DNA of 64,000 bases, taken from NCBI GenBank assembly GCA_030431985.1, contig JAUIIB010000008.1, positions 27,508-91,507 on the forward strand, given 5' to 3'. The DNA is from Gammaproteobacteria bacterium. GTDB lineage: Bacteria > Pseudomonadota > Gammaproteobacteria > Burkholderiales > Nitrosomonadaceae. The notes beneath the pieces are model-generated. The model was not told the origin of the DNA and ran no database searches. It saw only the letters and a program-made list of their open reading frames with translations. This document shows, in pieces, positions 55,875 through 64,000 of the stretch. The stretch's first letter is position 1. The number at the start of each line of letters is the position of its first letter. Position numbers and translations under genes: made by a program.

Positions 55875-58598
55875 GTGTATACTTCGTTTTGTAGAGCATG
55901 CTTATTATTGGTCGGTTTGGTTTTTTCCTTAAGTGTTCATGCTGCAGGGCTGGGTAAACTAACGATCAATTCGTCATTAGGGCAGCCGCTGAATGCCGAA
56001 ATTGATCTTGTTTCAGTCAGTGAGGAAGAACTTTCAACGCTAAAGGCTGAATTTGCTTCACGCGAAGCATTTGCTCAAGCGGGGATACGTTATGAACCCT
56101 TTTTTCCAACCTTTCAAACTTCTATTGAATCGCGTATCGACGGTACGCCTTATATAAAGATCACCTCGCCGCAGTCGGTAAATGAGCCGTTTCTCAATCT
56201 TCTTTTGGAATTAAGCTGGGCCTCAGGTCGCCTATTGAGAGAATATACCGTTTTACTTGATCCGGAAGATAAATGGGCACCGGAAACTGTTGCACCCGTT
56301 GTTCCGTCCATGCCGGAGCAGTTGGCTGAAACTAACATCACTCACAGTCAGAATGAATCGGATGAAGTCCGCGAAACTGATACTCATGAGAATCAGATAC
56401 GTCAGCCGATATCTTCCTCGCCTCGTGAACGTTATGCCGACAACACCTACGGTCCGATACTTGAGGGCGACACCCTTTCTTCTATTGCAAGGCAAGTCAA
56501 GCCTGAATCCGTTAATCTCAATCAGATGCTAGTAGCTTTATTTAGAGCGAATCGGGATGCGTTTATTGCTGATAACATGAATTTGTTGAGAACCGGTGCG
56601 GTTCTGAAAGTACCGGCAATGCAAGAATTGGCAGAAATCGGTGAAAATGAGGCCAATGCGGAGGTTAGGGTTCAAGTTAACGACTGGCATAAATACCGCC
56701 AGAATTTAGCATCGTCCACACAACAGTTACAGAGTGCGGATAGTCATGAGCTCAGTCAAACCGATGCGGGAGAAATTACTACCGCGGTTGATGATGCAGC
56801 TGTCACTGGAAGCGCTCCTCCTGAAGAGGTACTGCGCTTGTCCAGTGGTGAAAACTTATCAGATTCCCAGGGGTATGCAGATTTAGATGCGCTAGACCGT
56901 ATACGCATGATGGAAGAGGATGCTATTGCGCGGAATCTTGCTTTGAAAGAGGCAAATGAACGCGTTGCTATGCTTGAAAAGAATGTTGAAAATCTGCAAA
57001 GACTCCTCGCTTTGCAAAATAACGAACTTGCTCAAGCGCAGGTCAATGCAGAATCACAAGCGCCCGTGCAACAATCCGAGACGGAATCGTTTGAAGTGAT
57101 GCCGTCAGATTCCGAACCAGAATCAGAAATTGTTGCGTCTGATGAAATTGAGTTAAGCGATGAAGATGGTTTTGTTTTCGAAGATTCTGTTGATGTAGAT
57201 TTGGAATCGGAGGATGGTTTAGCATCTCTAACTGAGGAAGGCGAGTCTGAAATAGAAGCATCTTCAGCAGAAACCGTGGCTGTATTGACACCTCCAGCGG
57301 CATCAGTCGAATCTGTGTCAAACCCTGTTTTATTACCTGAGCCTGAAGAACCATCTTTCTTAGACCAGATCATGGGGAACATGACTTATATTGGTGGTTT
57401 TGCTGCAGTTTTGTTGCTTGCCCTGGCTGCAGTTGCTTTCAAACGTCGCAGGGAGGCAGCAGAAATCGAATTAGAAGAAGAAAATGCAAGACATCAAGAA
57501 TTATCATCAGCATTACGCGAAAAAACAGCTGCTGTAGTAGCTGCTGCGCATGAATCAGACGGTACGGATGAACCCGAGCAAGAGGATGATTTTTTCTCAC
57601 AAGCAGAATCACAGGAAAACGATAGCGACATAGAAGCTGAACTGTCATCAGAGCAGGAAGAAATGTCTGCACATGAGTCATCAGATTCCGAGCAACCGAT
57701 AGAATTGGATTTTTCTATTGAAAATGAAAGTGCCGAAAATGACGTGGAACTTTCCTCAGATGATGCTGTGGCCATGGATATTGATTCATTTGAGGATGGC
57801 AAATCTGAAGCCGAAGCCAGTGATGATTCATCGCATCAAGCTGACGATTTTGCAGCGGATTTAGAATCAAGTTTTGATGAGGAAACAACGGAAGCGGAGA
57901 ATGTCCAAGAGGATGAGGCCGATAACGAGCATTTGATGGACTTTACATCAGAAGAACTTGATCAAACGATTGCTGAACCGGAGGCAATGGAGATTAATTT
58001 TGATGAGACAGAGAATGTATCGGAACAAAACGCGCTACAAGACGATGCGGTGGAATCTGAATCCGAAGACGAGTCTGTGTTAGAGTCAAAATCCGAAGCA
58101 GAAAATGCACTTGATTTTTCAATAGATACTTCTGAAATTGATTTGACTGATGAAGATTCTAAAACAGACGAAACCACTGCTGAAGAATCATCTCTGGATA
58201 CGGAAATGGCTGAATTGGAGCTGCCTGAAATGGATCTTTCAAGCGAATCCCTAGCATCGGAAATGTCGTCTGATGAGCGCGCTGATTTATCTTCAGATAC
58301 GCAAGCAAAAGCGCCGGAAATTGATTTCGCGGATATTGACCTAGATATCGAAGACAAAGATGAAATTAGTGATGATGTCTCAAATGATACCGGGGACGAT
58401 ACGGTTACATCTGAAGAAACGGCTGAATCTGAAGTTAAAAGTGAGCAATGGCATGAAATAGAAACAAAAATCGATCTCGCGAAGGCATACTTGGAAATGG
58501 AGGATGTTGAGGGCGCGCGGGAAATGCTCGAGGAAATTGTTCAAGAAGGTGATGAAGCTCAGCAAAATACAGCGAAAGAGTTACTGGAAAAACTATAA
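55875..58598 (+). CDS. fimV: FimV/HubP polar peptidoglycan-binding protein
   Basis: Inner-membrane hub protein that organises the cell pole, pili and twitching. The 907-residue product starts at a GTG preceded by GAGAGGGG. It has a signal peptide (ACLLLVGLVFSLSVHAAG), the FimV N-terminal domain (LGKLTINSSLGQPLNAEIDL), a LysM-like region (about 195-245, ILEGDTLSSIARQVKP), a coiled coil (about 330-385), one membrane helix (about 500-518, IGGFAAVLLLALAAVAFKRR), a long very acidic cytoplasmic stretch, and the C-terminal FimV domain (KIDLAKAYLEMEDVEGAREM). All domains are intact. pilU at the window start may be functionally related. Confidence 0.95.
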   Translation: MYTSFCRACLLLVGLVFSLSVHAAGLGKLTINSSLGQPLNAEIDLVSVSEEELSTLKAEFASREAFAQAGIRYEPFFPTFQTSIESRIDGTPYIKITSPQSVNEPFLNLLLELSWASGRLLREYTVLLDPEDKWAPETVAPVVPSMPEQLAETNITHSQNESDEVRETDTHENQIRQPISSSPRERYADNTYGPILEGDTLSSIARQVKPESVNLNQMLVALFRANRDAFIADNMNLLRTGAVLKVPAMQELAEIGENEANAEVRVQVNDWHKYRQNLASSTQQLQSADSHELSQTDAGEITTAVDDAAVTGSAPPEEVLRLSSGENLSDSQGYADLDALDRIRMMEEDAIARNLALKEANERVAMLEKNVENLQRLLALQNNELAQAQVNAESQAPVQQSETESFEVMPSDSEPESEIVASDEIELSDEDGFVFEDSVDVDLESEDGLASLTEEGESEIEASSAETVAVLTPPAASVESVSNPVLLPEPEEPSFLDQIMGNMTYIGGFAAVLLLALAAVAFKRRREAAEIELEEENARHQELSSALREKTAAVVAAAHESDGTDEPEQEDDFFSQAESQENDSDIEAELSSEQEEMSAHESSDSEQPIELDFSIENESAENDVELSSDDAVAMDIDSFEDGKSEAEASDDSSHQADDFAADLESSFDEETTEAENVQEDEADNEHLMDFTSEELDQTIAEPEAMEINFDETENVSEQNALQDDAVESESEDESVLESKSEAENALDFSIDTSEIDLTDEDSKTDETTAEESSLDTEMAELELPEMDLSSESLASEMSSDERADLSSDTQAKAPEIDFADIDLDIEDKDEISDDVSNDTGDDTVTSEETAESEVKSEQWHEIETKIDLAKAYLEMEDVEGAREMLEEIVQEGDEAQQNTAKELLEKL

Positions 58599-58666
58599 CG
58601 CTGCAATTTGCATTCAGTCTCATGATGTTATGACGCGTAGGATCACTGCCTGAATATGATGTCATT

Positions 58667-59464
58667 GTGAGAGTTGCGCTTGTTCTTGAATACGATGGCA
58701 GCCGGTACTGCGGTTGGCAAAGCCAATCTGATGGTTGTGCAATACAGGATCAACTGGAATCTGCTATATCCAGTATTGCCTGCGAAAAAATTCGTGTTGT
58801 GACAGCAGGTAGAACGGATGCCGGTGTGCATGCGTTATATCAAGTCATACATTTTGATACAACTGCAAAACGTCCACTTACTGCTTGGACACGTGGTGTT
58901 AACGCTTTTTTGCCCAAAGATATTGTTGTGTTATGGGCTAATGAAGTGTCAGCGCAATTTCATGCACGCTTCAGTGCACGTTCTCGTTGCTACCAGTATC
59001 TTTTGCTGAATCATCCCATTCGTCCAGGTTTTTTTTCTCAAAAAACGGGTTGGTTTCATCAGGGTCTCGATCTTGATAGAATGCGGACAGGTGCAGAAAT
59101 ATTACTGGGTGAACATGATTTTTCTGCTTTTCGTGCTGCCGAATGTCAAGCAAAATCCCCCGTACGTACATTGACGCGACTGGATATATCCCGTCGTGGT
59201 AGCATAATCGTATTTGATTTATGTGCTAACGCGTTTTTACATCACATGGTGCGTAATATTGTTGGTTGCCTGGTTTATGTTGGTAAAGGTAGAAACTCTC
59301 CGGAATGGATTCGCATGTTGTTGGATCATGGTGATCGAACAGCCGCCGCGCCAACGATATCCGCAGCAGGGTTGTACTTGACAAGGATCGAATACGATTC
59401 GCAATGGAATTTACCATTGTTTGATCAAAATAGCAGTATTATCGATTACTGTCGGGTCGTGTAA
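58667..59464 (+). CDS. truA: tRNA pseudouridine(38-40) synthase
   Basis: Makes pseudouridine in the tRNA anticodon arm. The 265-residue protein has VALVLEYDGSRYCGWQSQ, the catalytic AGRTDAGVHA with Asp51, and FDLCANAFLHHMVRNIVGCL. The start is a GTG at 58667 (VGALVLEYD-type beginning after MR). It lies 68 bases after fimV, and trpF follows by 27, the common proteobacterial order. Confidence 0.97.
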   Translation: MRVALVLEYDGSRYCGWQSQSDGCAIQDQLESAISSIACEKIRVVTAGRTDAGVHALYQVIHFDTTAKRPLTAWTRGVNAFLPKDIVVLWANEVSAQFHARFSARSRCYQYLLLNHPIRPGFFSQKTGWFHQGLDLDRMRTGAEILLGEHDFSAFRAAECQAKSPVRTLTRLDISRRGSIIVFDLCANAFLHHMVRNIVGCLVYVGKGRNSPEWIRMLLDHGDRTAAAPTISAAGLYLTRIEYDSQWNLPLFDQNSSIIDYCRVV

Positions 59465-59491
59465 ATCTCACTTTTCTAAATTTGATTGGGT

Positions 59492-60109
59492 ATGACGGTA
59501 CGTGTAAAAATTTGTGGTATTACCCGTGTTGAGGATGCGATTACTGCAATCAGATGCGGCGCTGATGCCATAGGTTTTGTCTTTTGGCAGAAAAGTAGCC
59601 GCTATCTCACACCACAACTGGCTGCAGATATTGCAAAAAAAATACCGGCTTTTATCAATACTGTCGGTGTTTATGTCGACCCGGATCCATGTTGGGTGAA
59701 AGAAACTACTGAAGCAGCTAAATTGAACCTATTGCAGTTTCATGGTAATGAAAGTGAAACGTTTTGTAACCAATTTTCATTACCTTATATTAAAGCAATT
59801 CGCGTCAAGAGCGATGTAGATTTGTTACAATATGCGCATCGATATTACACGGCAAAAGGGCTGTTATTGGATTCGTATAACAAAAATATGCCGGGCGGCA
59901 CGGGGCATGTTTTTAACTGGGATCTTATTCCACAACAGCTACCATTGCCGGTAATATTATCGGGAGGTTTAAACGCTGATAATATTTCACTGGCTATTCA
60001 AAGGGTTCGTCCATGGGCGGTTGATGTATCGAGTGGCGTAGAAATCGATAAAGGTATAAAAGATGAACACAAAATTTCTGCTTTCATGCAAGGAGTTCGA
60101 GAATCGTGA
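59492..60109 (+). CDS. trpF: phosphoribosylanthranilate isomerase
   Basis: Third step of tryptophan synthesis. A 205-residue TIM barrel with [17 protein letters not shown] (catalytic Cys7), [27 protein letters not shown] and [19 protein letters not shown] 59492 is preferred to a TTG at 59486. It overlaps the trpB start by 4 bases, so the two are translationally coupled. Confidence 0.97.
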   Translation: MTVRVKICGITRVEDAITAIRCGADAIGFVFWQKSSRYLTPQLAADIAKKIPAFINTVGVYVDPDPCWVKETTEAAKLNLLQFHGNESETFCNQFSLPYIKAIRVKSDVDLLQYAHRYYTAKGLLLDSYNKNMPGGTGHVFNWDLIPQQLPLPVILSGGLNADNISLAIQRVRPWAVDVSSGVEIDKGIKDEHKISAFMQGVRES

Positions 60110-61305
60110 ATGTTTATGATCTGCCAGATAAAAAAGGGCATTTTGGTCCCTATGGCGGGATATTTGTTGCTGAAACGTTAATTTCGGCATTGGATACGTT
60201 GCGTGAGCAGTATGAGTTTTATTGGAATGATGAAACATTTAAGGATGAATTTTCTCATGAATTATCGCACTTTGTAGGGCGCCCCAGCCCGATTTATCAT
60301 GCCAAACGCTGGTCTGAGCATTTAGGCGGTGCGCAGATCCTATTAAAGCGGGAAGATCTTAATCATACGGGTGCGCATAAGGTTAACAACACTATCGGAC
60401 AGGCTTTGCTAGCCCGGCGGATGGGAAAAAACAGAGTTATTGCCGAAACTGGAGCAGGGCAGCACGGTGTGGCTACCGCGACGGTAGCAGCACGCTATGG
60501 TATGAAATGTGTTGTCTATATGGGGGCTGAGGATGTTAAACGTCAGGCTCCCAATGTCTATCGGATGAAGTTACTGGGAGCTGAAGTGGTTCCGGTAGAG
60601 TCTGGCTCTCGCACCCTTAAGGATGCGCTAAATGAGGCTATGCGCGATTGGGTAACCCATGTTGAAGATACGTTTTATATTATTGGAACTGTAGCTGGCC
60701 CTCACCCTTACCCAATGATGGTACGGGATTTTCAAACGATTATTGGTATCGAAGCTAAAAAACAAATGCAGGCCGACTTTGGACGACAACCGGACGTGTT
60801 GATGGCATGCGTTGGAGGTGGATCCAACGCAATCGGTTTGTTTTATCCCTATATCAACGACAACAATGTACGAATGATAGGTGTCGAAGCGGCTGGGAAA
60901 GGGCTTGATACCAATCAACACGCAGCCACACTGACCAAAGGTAAACCCGGCGTGTTGCACGGTAACCGAACTTATTTGATTCAGGACGAACATGGCCAGA
61001 TCATTGAAACACATTCGATTTCGGCTGGGTTGGATTATCCTGGTGTCGGGCCCGAGCATGCATGGCTAAAGGATATACATCGCGCTGAATACGTCGGCGT
61101 TACAGACGAAGAGGCATTGGGCGCATTTCATGCATTGTGTCATTTTGAAGGCATCATACCCGCATTAGAATCAAGCCACGCATTGGCTTATGCAGCTAAA
61201 TTTGCACCGACACTTAACAAAGACAAGTTGATCCTTATTAATCTTTCCGGTCGTGGCGATAAAGACATGGCGACTGTATCACAAATGTCTGGGATAACGC
61301 TTTAA
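60106..61305 (+). CDS. trpB: tryptophan synthase beta chain
   Basis: PLP enzyme joining indole and serine. The 399-residue protein has [15 protein letters not shown], the PLP lysine K92 in [40 protein letters not shown] and [16 protein letters not shown]. The start is GTG at 60106, overlapping trpF by 4 bases. trpA follows after 98 bases. Confidence 0.98.
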   Translation: MNVYDLPDKKGHFGPYGGIFVAETLISALDTLREQYEFYWNDETFKDEFSHELSHFVGRPSPIYHAKRWSEHLGGAQILLKREDLNHTGAHKVNNTIGQALLARRMGKNRVIAETGAGQHGVATATVAARYGMKCVVYMGAEDVKRQAPNVYRMKLLGAEVVPVESGSRTLKDALNEAMRDWVTHVEDTFYIIGTVAGPHPYPMMVRDFQTIIGIEAKKQMQADFGRQPDVLMACVGGGSNAIGLFYPYINDNNVRMIGVEAAGKGLDTNQHAATLTKGKPGVLHGNRTYLIQDEHGQIIETHSISAGLDYPGVGPEHAWLKDIHRAEYVGVTDEEALGAFHALCHFEGIIPALESSHALAYAAKFAPTLNKDKLILINLSGRGDKDMATVSQMSGITL

Positions 61306-61403
61306 GTAATTGCAAAAATTTGAAAATCTGTATTAAGGGATAATTGTTTTGAGTTGCCAATCTTTGAATCGAATTTCTAGTTAAACATTTACTTGTCTAT
61401 TGT

Positions 61404-62216
61404 ATGAATCGTATTACGCAAACATTTGCTGCTTTACAAGAAAAGCATAAAAAAGCATTGATTCCATTTATTACTGCGGGAGACCCAGATCCAGAAATTA
61501 CCGTTGACTTAATGCATTGCCTGGTCAGCGCTGGTTCTGACATTATTGAGCTGGGCGTGCCTTTTTCTGATCCAATGGCTGACGGCCCCACCATACAACG
61601 CTCTTCGGAACGTGCCTTAAAACATCACATTGGGCTAAGCGATGTGCTCGATATGGTGCGCAACTTTAGAACCAAGGATACGCAAACACCGGTTGTTTTA
61701 ATGGGCTATGCAAATCCTATTGAGGCAATGGGATATCAGCGCTTTGCTGTGCAAGCCAAAACTGCTGGGGTAGATGGTATCTTGACAGTTGATTATCCAC
61801 CTGAAGAATGCGAAGAATGGGTTCAATGCCTCGAACAACAGGAGATTGATGCAATTTTTCTGCTTTCACCCACTTCATCGGTATCTCGTATTACTCAGGT
61901 TGCAAAGCTGGCAAAAGGATATATTTATTATGTTTCATTGAAAGGTGTCACCGGTGCGATGCACCTTGATCTTAATAATATTGAGGCCATGCTGGAAAAA
62001 TTACGCGCAACAATAACTATTCCTATAGGCGTTGGTTTTGGAATACGAGACAGCGCTACAGCAGGTGACGTTGCTCAGCTTGCCGATGCAGTGGTTATCG
62101 GTAGCCGGATTATTGAGGAAATTGAAGGTTCGCCTCAATCGGAATTATTGAATAATATTCGTGGTTTAATTGCCGGTATGCGCAAAGCCATTGATGAAAA
62201 ATGTAGCCAACGTTAA
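61404..62216 (+). CDS. trpA: tryptophan synthase alpha chain
   Basis: Cleaves indole-3-glycerol phosphate to indole. The 270-residue barrel has ALIPFITAGDPDPEITVD, catalytic Glu49 and Asp60 in DIIELGVPFSDPMADGPTIQ, VDGILTVDYPPEE and GVGFGIRDSATAGDVA. It works in complex with the trpB product. accD follows after 76 bases. Confidence 0.98.
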   Translation: MNRITQTFAALQEKHKKALIPFITAGDPDPEITVDLMHCLVSAGSDIIELGVPFSDPMADGPTIQRSSERALKHHIGLSDVLDMVRNFRTKDTQTPVVLMGYANPIEAMGYQRFAVQAKTAGVDGILTVDYPPEECEEWVQCLEQQEIDAIFLLSPTSSVSRITQVAKLAKGYIYYVSLKGVTGAMHLDLNNIEAMLEKLRATITIPIGVGFGIRDSATAGDVAQLADAVVIGSRIIEEIEGSPQSELLNNIRGLIAGMRKAIDEKCSQR

Positions 62217-62292
62217 CAACAGCCTAATGGTGATATTTTCAATAATTTTATGATTAATTAAGTCTTATGATTTAGTCAAAGAGAATGCATTT

Positions 62293-63165
62293 ATGAGCTG
62301 GTTTCAAAATATTATCCCTCCCAAAATCAAGCGTAAAGAAAACGGAGAAAAGAAAAATGTTCCCGAGGGACTGTGGAGTAAATGCAGTTCATGCGAAGCT
62401 GTTCTGTACTATACCGACTTAGTAAAAAATTTAAATGTTTGCCCCCGATGTGCTTTTCATAATCGTATTTCAGCCAGAGCACGGCTTGATTATTTTCTCG
62501 ATAAACAAAACCGCCAAGAAATAGGGGCGGAAATCCAGCCTACGGATCCATTAAAATTTAAAGATAGTAAGCGATATACCGATCGTTTGTCACAGGCAAA
62601 ATCCAATGTTAATGAAGAAGACGCATTAGTTGTCATGAAAGGCAGCGTTTCATCCATGCCACTCGTTGCTGCGGTTTTTGAGTTTGAATTTATGGGTGGT
62701 TCGATGGGCTCAGTTGTTGGAGAACGTTTTGTGCGTGGTGTCAACACAAGTATCGATTATCACATACCATTCATCTGTTTTAGTGCCAGTGGTGGGGCAC
62801 GTATGCAGGAAGGCTTGTTTTCATTGATGCAAATGGCCAAAACATCTGCGGCATTAACTCGGCTAAGCCGTGAGAAATTACCATTCATTTCAGTTCTTAC
62901 AGATCCTACAATGGGTGGGGTATCAGCTAGTTTTGCTTTTGTCGGCGATGTTGTTGTGGCCGAGCCGGGTGCACTAATCGGTTTTGCTGGTCCTCGCGTC
63001 ATTGAACAGACGGTTCGCCAGAAATTACCAGAAGGATTTCAGCGCGCTGAATTTTTGCTCGAGCATGGTGCAATAGATATGATTATTGATCGCAGAAAGA
63101 TGCGCGAAAAAATTGCTAATCTATGCACTTTACTCATGCGTAACGCCGTACAAACACCAACTTAA
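62293..63165 (+). CDS. accD: acetyl-CoA carboxylase carboxyltransferase subunit beta
   Basis: Part of acetyl-CoA carboxylase, first step of fatty acid synthesis. The 290-residue protein has an N-terminal four-Cys zinc ribbon (Cys31, 34, 50 and 53: [10 protein letters not shown] and NVCPRC) and the carboxyltransferase core ([60 protein letters not shown]). The cluster trpA - accD - folC is conserved in proteobacteria. Confidence 0.98.
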   Translation: MSWFQNIIPPKIKRKENGEKKNVPEGLWSKCSSCEAVLYYTDLVKNLNVCPRCAFHNRISARARLDYFLDKQNRQEIGAEIQPTDPLKFKDSKRYTDRLSQAKSNVNEEDALVVMKGSVSSMPLVAAVFEFEFMGGSMGSVVGERFVRGVNTSIDYHIPFICFSASGGARMQEGLFSLMQMAKTSAALTRLSREKLPFISVLTDPTMGGVSASFAFVGDVVVAEPGALIGFAGPRVIEQTVRQKLPEGFQRAEFLLEHGAIDMIIDRRKMREKIANLCTLLMRNAVQTPT

Positions 63166-63260
63166 TTAACGTCAGACCAAGTCTGCAACTCGACTGATCG
63201 TAAATTAAATCCACGGTATATTAGTGATCTGCCGTATCGTCAAATATCTAGACTGATAAA

Positions 63261-64000
63261 ATGTATTCCGGCCTTGATCGCGCAACATTGCCAGAATGGC
63301 TCACATACCTGGAGCAACTCCATCCTCAGACAATTGATATGGGGCTGGCGCGTACCGAGCAGGTACGCGATGCGCTTGGATTGAAACCGGTTTTTCCAGT
63401 ACTCATCGTAGGCGGAACCAACGGAAAAGGATCCGCATGTGCAATTTTAGAATCCATTCTAACAGCGGCCGGTTATATCGTTGGATGCTATACATCACCG
63501 CATTTGATTCGATATAACGAGCGTATTCGTATTCAACAAAAGACGGTGTCCGATCAACAGTTGCTTGAAGCGTTCAATGTCGTCGAGAATGCCAGAAGAA
63601 ACTGTAATGTTTCATTGACTTATTTTGAGTTTGGAACGCTTGCTGCTATGTATATTTCAATAGTCGAGCATGTTGATGTAGCGGTATTTGAAGTGGGATT
63701 AGGTGGCCGCCTGGATGCCGTTAATTGCTTCGATGCGGACTGCGCAATTCTCACCAGCATTGATCTTGACCACCAAGATTATCTGGGCGATACGCGAGAA
63801 GCAATTGGGTTTGAAAAAGCAGGAATATTCAGACAGGATAAGCCTGCCGTTTGTGGTGAAAACCATGTGCCAGACAGTATACTCAACCACGCAAAGAAAA
63901 TCGACGCCAGGTTAATGCTAATTAACCGGGATTATGGATATCGTTTGGAAAAAAGCGGATGGCATTTCTGGAGTCATCAAAGCAGACGGTATACGTTACC
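63261..64000 (+). CDS. folC: FolC folylpolyglutamate/dihydrofolate synthase, 5' part
   Basis: Adds glutamate to folates and makes dihydrofolate. The gene starts at ATG 63261 and stays open to the window's end, so it is cut off at about residue 246 of an expected 420 or more. Seen are LPEWLTYLEQLHPQTIDMGL, the P-loop VGGTNGKGSA near residue 50-59, YTSPHLIRYNERIRI, EVGLGGRLDAVN and SIDLDHQDYLGDTREAIGFEKAGIF (in part). It follows accD by 95 bases. Confidence 0.96.
   Translation, partial: MYSGLDRATLPEWLTYLEQLHPQTIDMGLARTEQVRDALGLKPVFPVLIVGGTNGKGSACAILESILTAAGYIVGCYTSPHLIRYNERIRIQQKTVSDQQLLEAFNVVENARRNCNVSLTYFEFGTLAAMYISIVEHVDVAVFEVGLGGRLDAVNCFDADCAILTSIDLDHQDYLGDTREAIGFEKAGIFRQDKPAVCGENHVPDSILNHAKKIDARLMLINRDYGYRLEKSGWHFWSHQSRRYTL

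Noticed and set aside
57032..58357. Long Ser-rich frames on the minus strand within fimV
   Set aside because: Acidic GAA/GAT-rich coding sequence makes Ser-rich antisense frames; fimV domains are intact on the plus strand.

Overview
This window is most likely a chromosome segment of a betaproteobacterium, probably of the Nitrosomonadales (Nitrosomonas-like). That rests on the ordered block leuC - entericidin - leuD - leuB - asd - fimV - truA - trpF - trpB - trpA - accD - folC, on hrcA - nadK - recN, on fur / bamE - dapB, on a gshA of the ferrooxidans-type family next to gshB, and on a PEP-CTERM protein. The DNA looks moderately AT-rich. No ammonia-oxidation genes, rRNA, tRNA, CRISPR array, insertion sequence or prophage were seen, so the genus is an inference.

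Layout. 1-3.9 kb: the 3' part of pilU, comEC (DNA uptake), and a convergent DUF938 methyltransferase. 3.9-7.9 kb, minus strand: a PQQ-type sugar dehydrogenase, a TonB-dependent receptor and a VOC protein. 7.9-9.6 kb: a secreted beta-helix-like protein. 9.7-11.4 kb: two tandem Crp/Fnr paralogues. 11.7-18.7 kb: a run of small envelope and stress genes (DUF1328, CsbD, a helical-repeat secreted protein, entericidin, YqaE/Pmp3, DUF4112, a lipoprotein, MscS, ExoD, catalase, a second CsbD). 18.9-22.8 kb: gshA-gshB, a CIA30-domain protein and an orphan nuclease-like gene. 22.8-27.9 kb: hemH and hrcA (minus), nadK and recN (plus).

28-33.3 kb is accessory: an RTX-like protein with tandem repeats, fbp, a glycine-zipper protein, a methyltransferase, and a PEP-CTERM protein preceded by a good sigma-54 promoter and two direct repeats that look like enhancer sites. 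33.5-39.6 kb, minus strand: a compact chain of peptide-ABC permease, double ATPase, prfC and yicC. 39.8-44 kb, minus strand: a MacAB/DevBCA-like exporter with an adaptor, an ATPase and two permeases, joined by short overlaps. 44.1-45.8 kb: a membrane-anchored MutS-like ATPase. 45.8-51 kb: mltB-like and fur (minus), bamE with an unusual acidic tail, dapB, apaH, and plsC overlapping apaH tail to tail. 51.1-64 kb: leucine, aspartate-family and tryptophan biosynthesis, with fimV, truA, accD and the start of folC.

Most of the window is ordinary housekeeping. The parts most worth a second look are the sigma-54/PEP-CTERM control region, the Crp/Fnr pair with a perfect palindrome beside a stress-gene cluster, the membrane MutS-like protein, the BamE tail, the RTX-like repeat protein and the orphan PD-(D/E)XK-like gene. 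No single locus could be shown to be a wholly new system from sequence reading alone.
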